From assembly GCA_947165335.1 (NCBI GenBank), contig CAMVAB010000048.1, forward strand, positions 1-6,037: a stretch of 6,037 nt of DNA, written 5' to 3'. Within the stretch, counting starts at the first letter, position 1. Each line of letters starts with the position of its first letter. A program made the translations under genes and the position numbers. Source of the stretch: an uncultured Pseudomonadota bacterium (lineage in GTDB: Bacteria > Pseudomonadota > Alphaproteobacteria > Rs-D84). Below the pieces are notes generated by a model. The model made no database searches, was not told the origin of the DNA, and saw nothing but the letters and a program-made list of their open reading frames with translations. Below are positions 5,703 through 6,037 of this stretch, in pieces.

Positions 5703-5779
5703 TGGCGTGCCCAGCAGGATTCGAACCTGCAACCTATTGCTTAGAAGGCAATTGCTCTATCCAGTTGAGCCATGGGCAC
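5703..5779 (-). tRNA. tRNA-Arg (anticodon UCU), intact
   Basis: Read on the minus strand, this is a complete cloverleaf. The acceptor stem is GTGCCCA with TGGGCAC, the D stem GCTC with GAGC, and the anticodon stem ATTGC with GCAAT. The loop CTTCTAA carries anticodon TCT, and the T stem GCAGG with CCTGC holds the loop TTCGAAT. The discriminator is G and CCA is encoded (5703-5705). It reads AGA codons, which are common in AT-rich genomes. A terminator follows directly. The acceptor, D-loop and anticodon-stem sequences differ from those of the broken tRNA-Arg at 5983-6023, so it is not a simple copy of that gene. It lies between the integrase and the likely element end, so it may be carried by the element to replace the broken host gene. 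It could instead be a neighbouring host gene. Confidence 0.95.
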
Positions 5780-5856
5780 TTAACTGTTTTATGGAATTTG
5801 ACGCATCACGCGACCAATTCCTGTGTAACATTCTATGTAGCAAATATGTAACATTT

Positions 5857-5968
5857 TACATCCATTTGCATACATTTCAATCAATCTGTATCCAGTTTTA
5901 TACAGAACTGATTTTTGCGCACATCCGCACAAATCCGGCGTTTATGCATTCAGATCCAAATCTATCCA
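5857..5968 (+). repeat. Six phased ATCC repeats, candidate integrase arm sites
   Basis: The motif YNNATCCR occurs at 5857, 5887, 5920, 5930, 5951 and 5961, always on the plus strand. The steps are 30, 33, 10, 21 and 10 bases, close to whole turns of B-DNA. A further ATCC lies on the minus strand at 5982-5979, beside the junction. Tyrosine integrases bind short arm-type repeats next to the core site, so this is a reasonable attachment-region signal, inferred from spacing and position. The rest of 5780-5984 holds no gene. It has two copies of TGTAACATT (5824-5832, 5847-5855) and hairpins at 5846-5861 and 5885-5906, which may bind accessory factors such as IHF or excisionase. Confidence 0.45.
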
Positions 5969-5982
5969 TAAAAATTACGGAT

Positions 5983-6023
5983 GATTAGAAATCTGTTGCT
6001 CTATCCAATTGAGCCATGGGCGC
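5983..6023 (-). pseudogene. 5' half of a disrupted tRNA-Arg(UCU), probable attachment junction
   Basis: On the minus strand this begins GCGCCCATGGCTCAATTGGA and runs through a normal acceptor 5' strand, D arm and anticodon 5' strand (ACAGA) into the loop TTTCTAA. The 3' side should then read TCTGT to close the anticodon stem. Instead it reads TCATC and continues into unrelated AT-rich DNA. No anticodon 3' strand, T arm or acceptor 3' strand follows. The breakpoint is thus within or just after the seven-base anticodon loop (5985-5991), a known crossover position for tyrosine integrases. ACAGA and GC at the acceptor start differ from the intact neighbour tRNA, showing a separate gene of origin. 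The displaced 3' half should lie at the far end of the element, outside this window. Confidence 0.8.
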
Positions 6024-6037
6024 TTGTCGCAAATGTT

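Noticed and set aside
5707..5988. A 93-codon plus-strand ORF over the tRNA and the region after it
   Set aside because: Its first 25 or so codons are the antisense of the tRNA-Arg, a common source of false ORFs. The rest is AT-rich non-coding sequence with repeats, and there is no ribosome binding site.
5703..6023. A single tRNA-Arg interrupted by a group I intron, using the 5' half at 6023 and the 3' half at 5740
   Set aside because: The ACAGA anticodon strand of the outer copy cannot pair with GCAAT of the inner one, and acceptor position 2 would mismatch. The inner copy also has its own complete 5' half, and no intron core motifs were seen.
1..6037. CRISPR array or insertion sequence
   Set aside because: No regularly spaced repeats of CRISPR size, no transposase gene and no long terminal inverted repeats were seen.

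Overview
The window looks like the integrase-proximal end of an integrated mobile element, most likely in a low-GC proteobacterium. The alphaproteobacterial leaning rests on inference: a DUF6362-like phage regulator and an integrase with an N-terminal arm domain of the proteobacterial type. Genes are AT-rich, have clear AAGGA-type ribosome binding sites and use TGA as a stop. No ribosomal or housekeeping protein gene is present, so the genus cannot be named. AT-rich gut Alphaproteobacteria are one plausible source.

Layout, left to right. (1) Positions 145-1485 encode a KAP-type P-loop NTPase, alone and AT-rich, probably accessory cargo. (2) Positions 1517-1963 (minus strand) encode a small phage-type protein of unknown function with clearly higher GC, converging on the NTPase. 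(3) A divergent intergenic region with TTGTC repeats leads into a plus-strand series: a DUF6362-like helix-turn-helix protein (2076-2555), a hairpin terminator or attenuator, an AlpA/excisionase-like protein (2720-2932), a DUF6291-like protein (2942-3526), a GC-rich leader-like block, a Nu1-like terminase small subunit (3640-4116) and an unknown 81-residue protein (4118-4363). (4) A complete tyrosine integrase (4428-5639) follows, then a bidirectional terminator, an intact tRNA-Arg(UCU) on the minus strand (5703-5779), a 205-base non-coding stretch with repeated ATCC motifs, and finally the 5' half of a second, different tRNA-Arg(UCU) that breaks off just past its anticodon loop (5983-6023).

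How the parts fit. The half tRNA reads as the host attachment gene, cut at the anticodon loop when the element integrated. The intact tRNA-Arg about 205 bases inside the junction then looks like a replacement carried by the element. The repeated ATCC motifs next to the junction are spaced at roughly whole helical turns, as integrase arm sites and accessory-factor sites often are. A regulator, AlpA-like factor, replication-associated protein, terminase small subunit and integrase, with no large terminase or capsid gene in sight, recall phage satellites (PICI-like islands), with the KAP NTPase as possible defence or exclusion cargo. The left end of the element is not in the window, so a decayed prophage remains possible.
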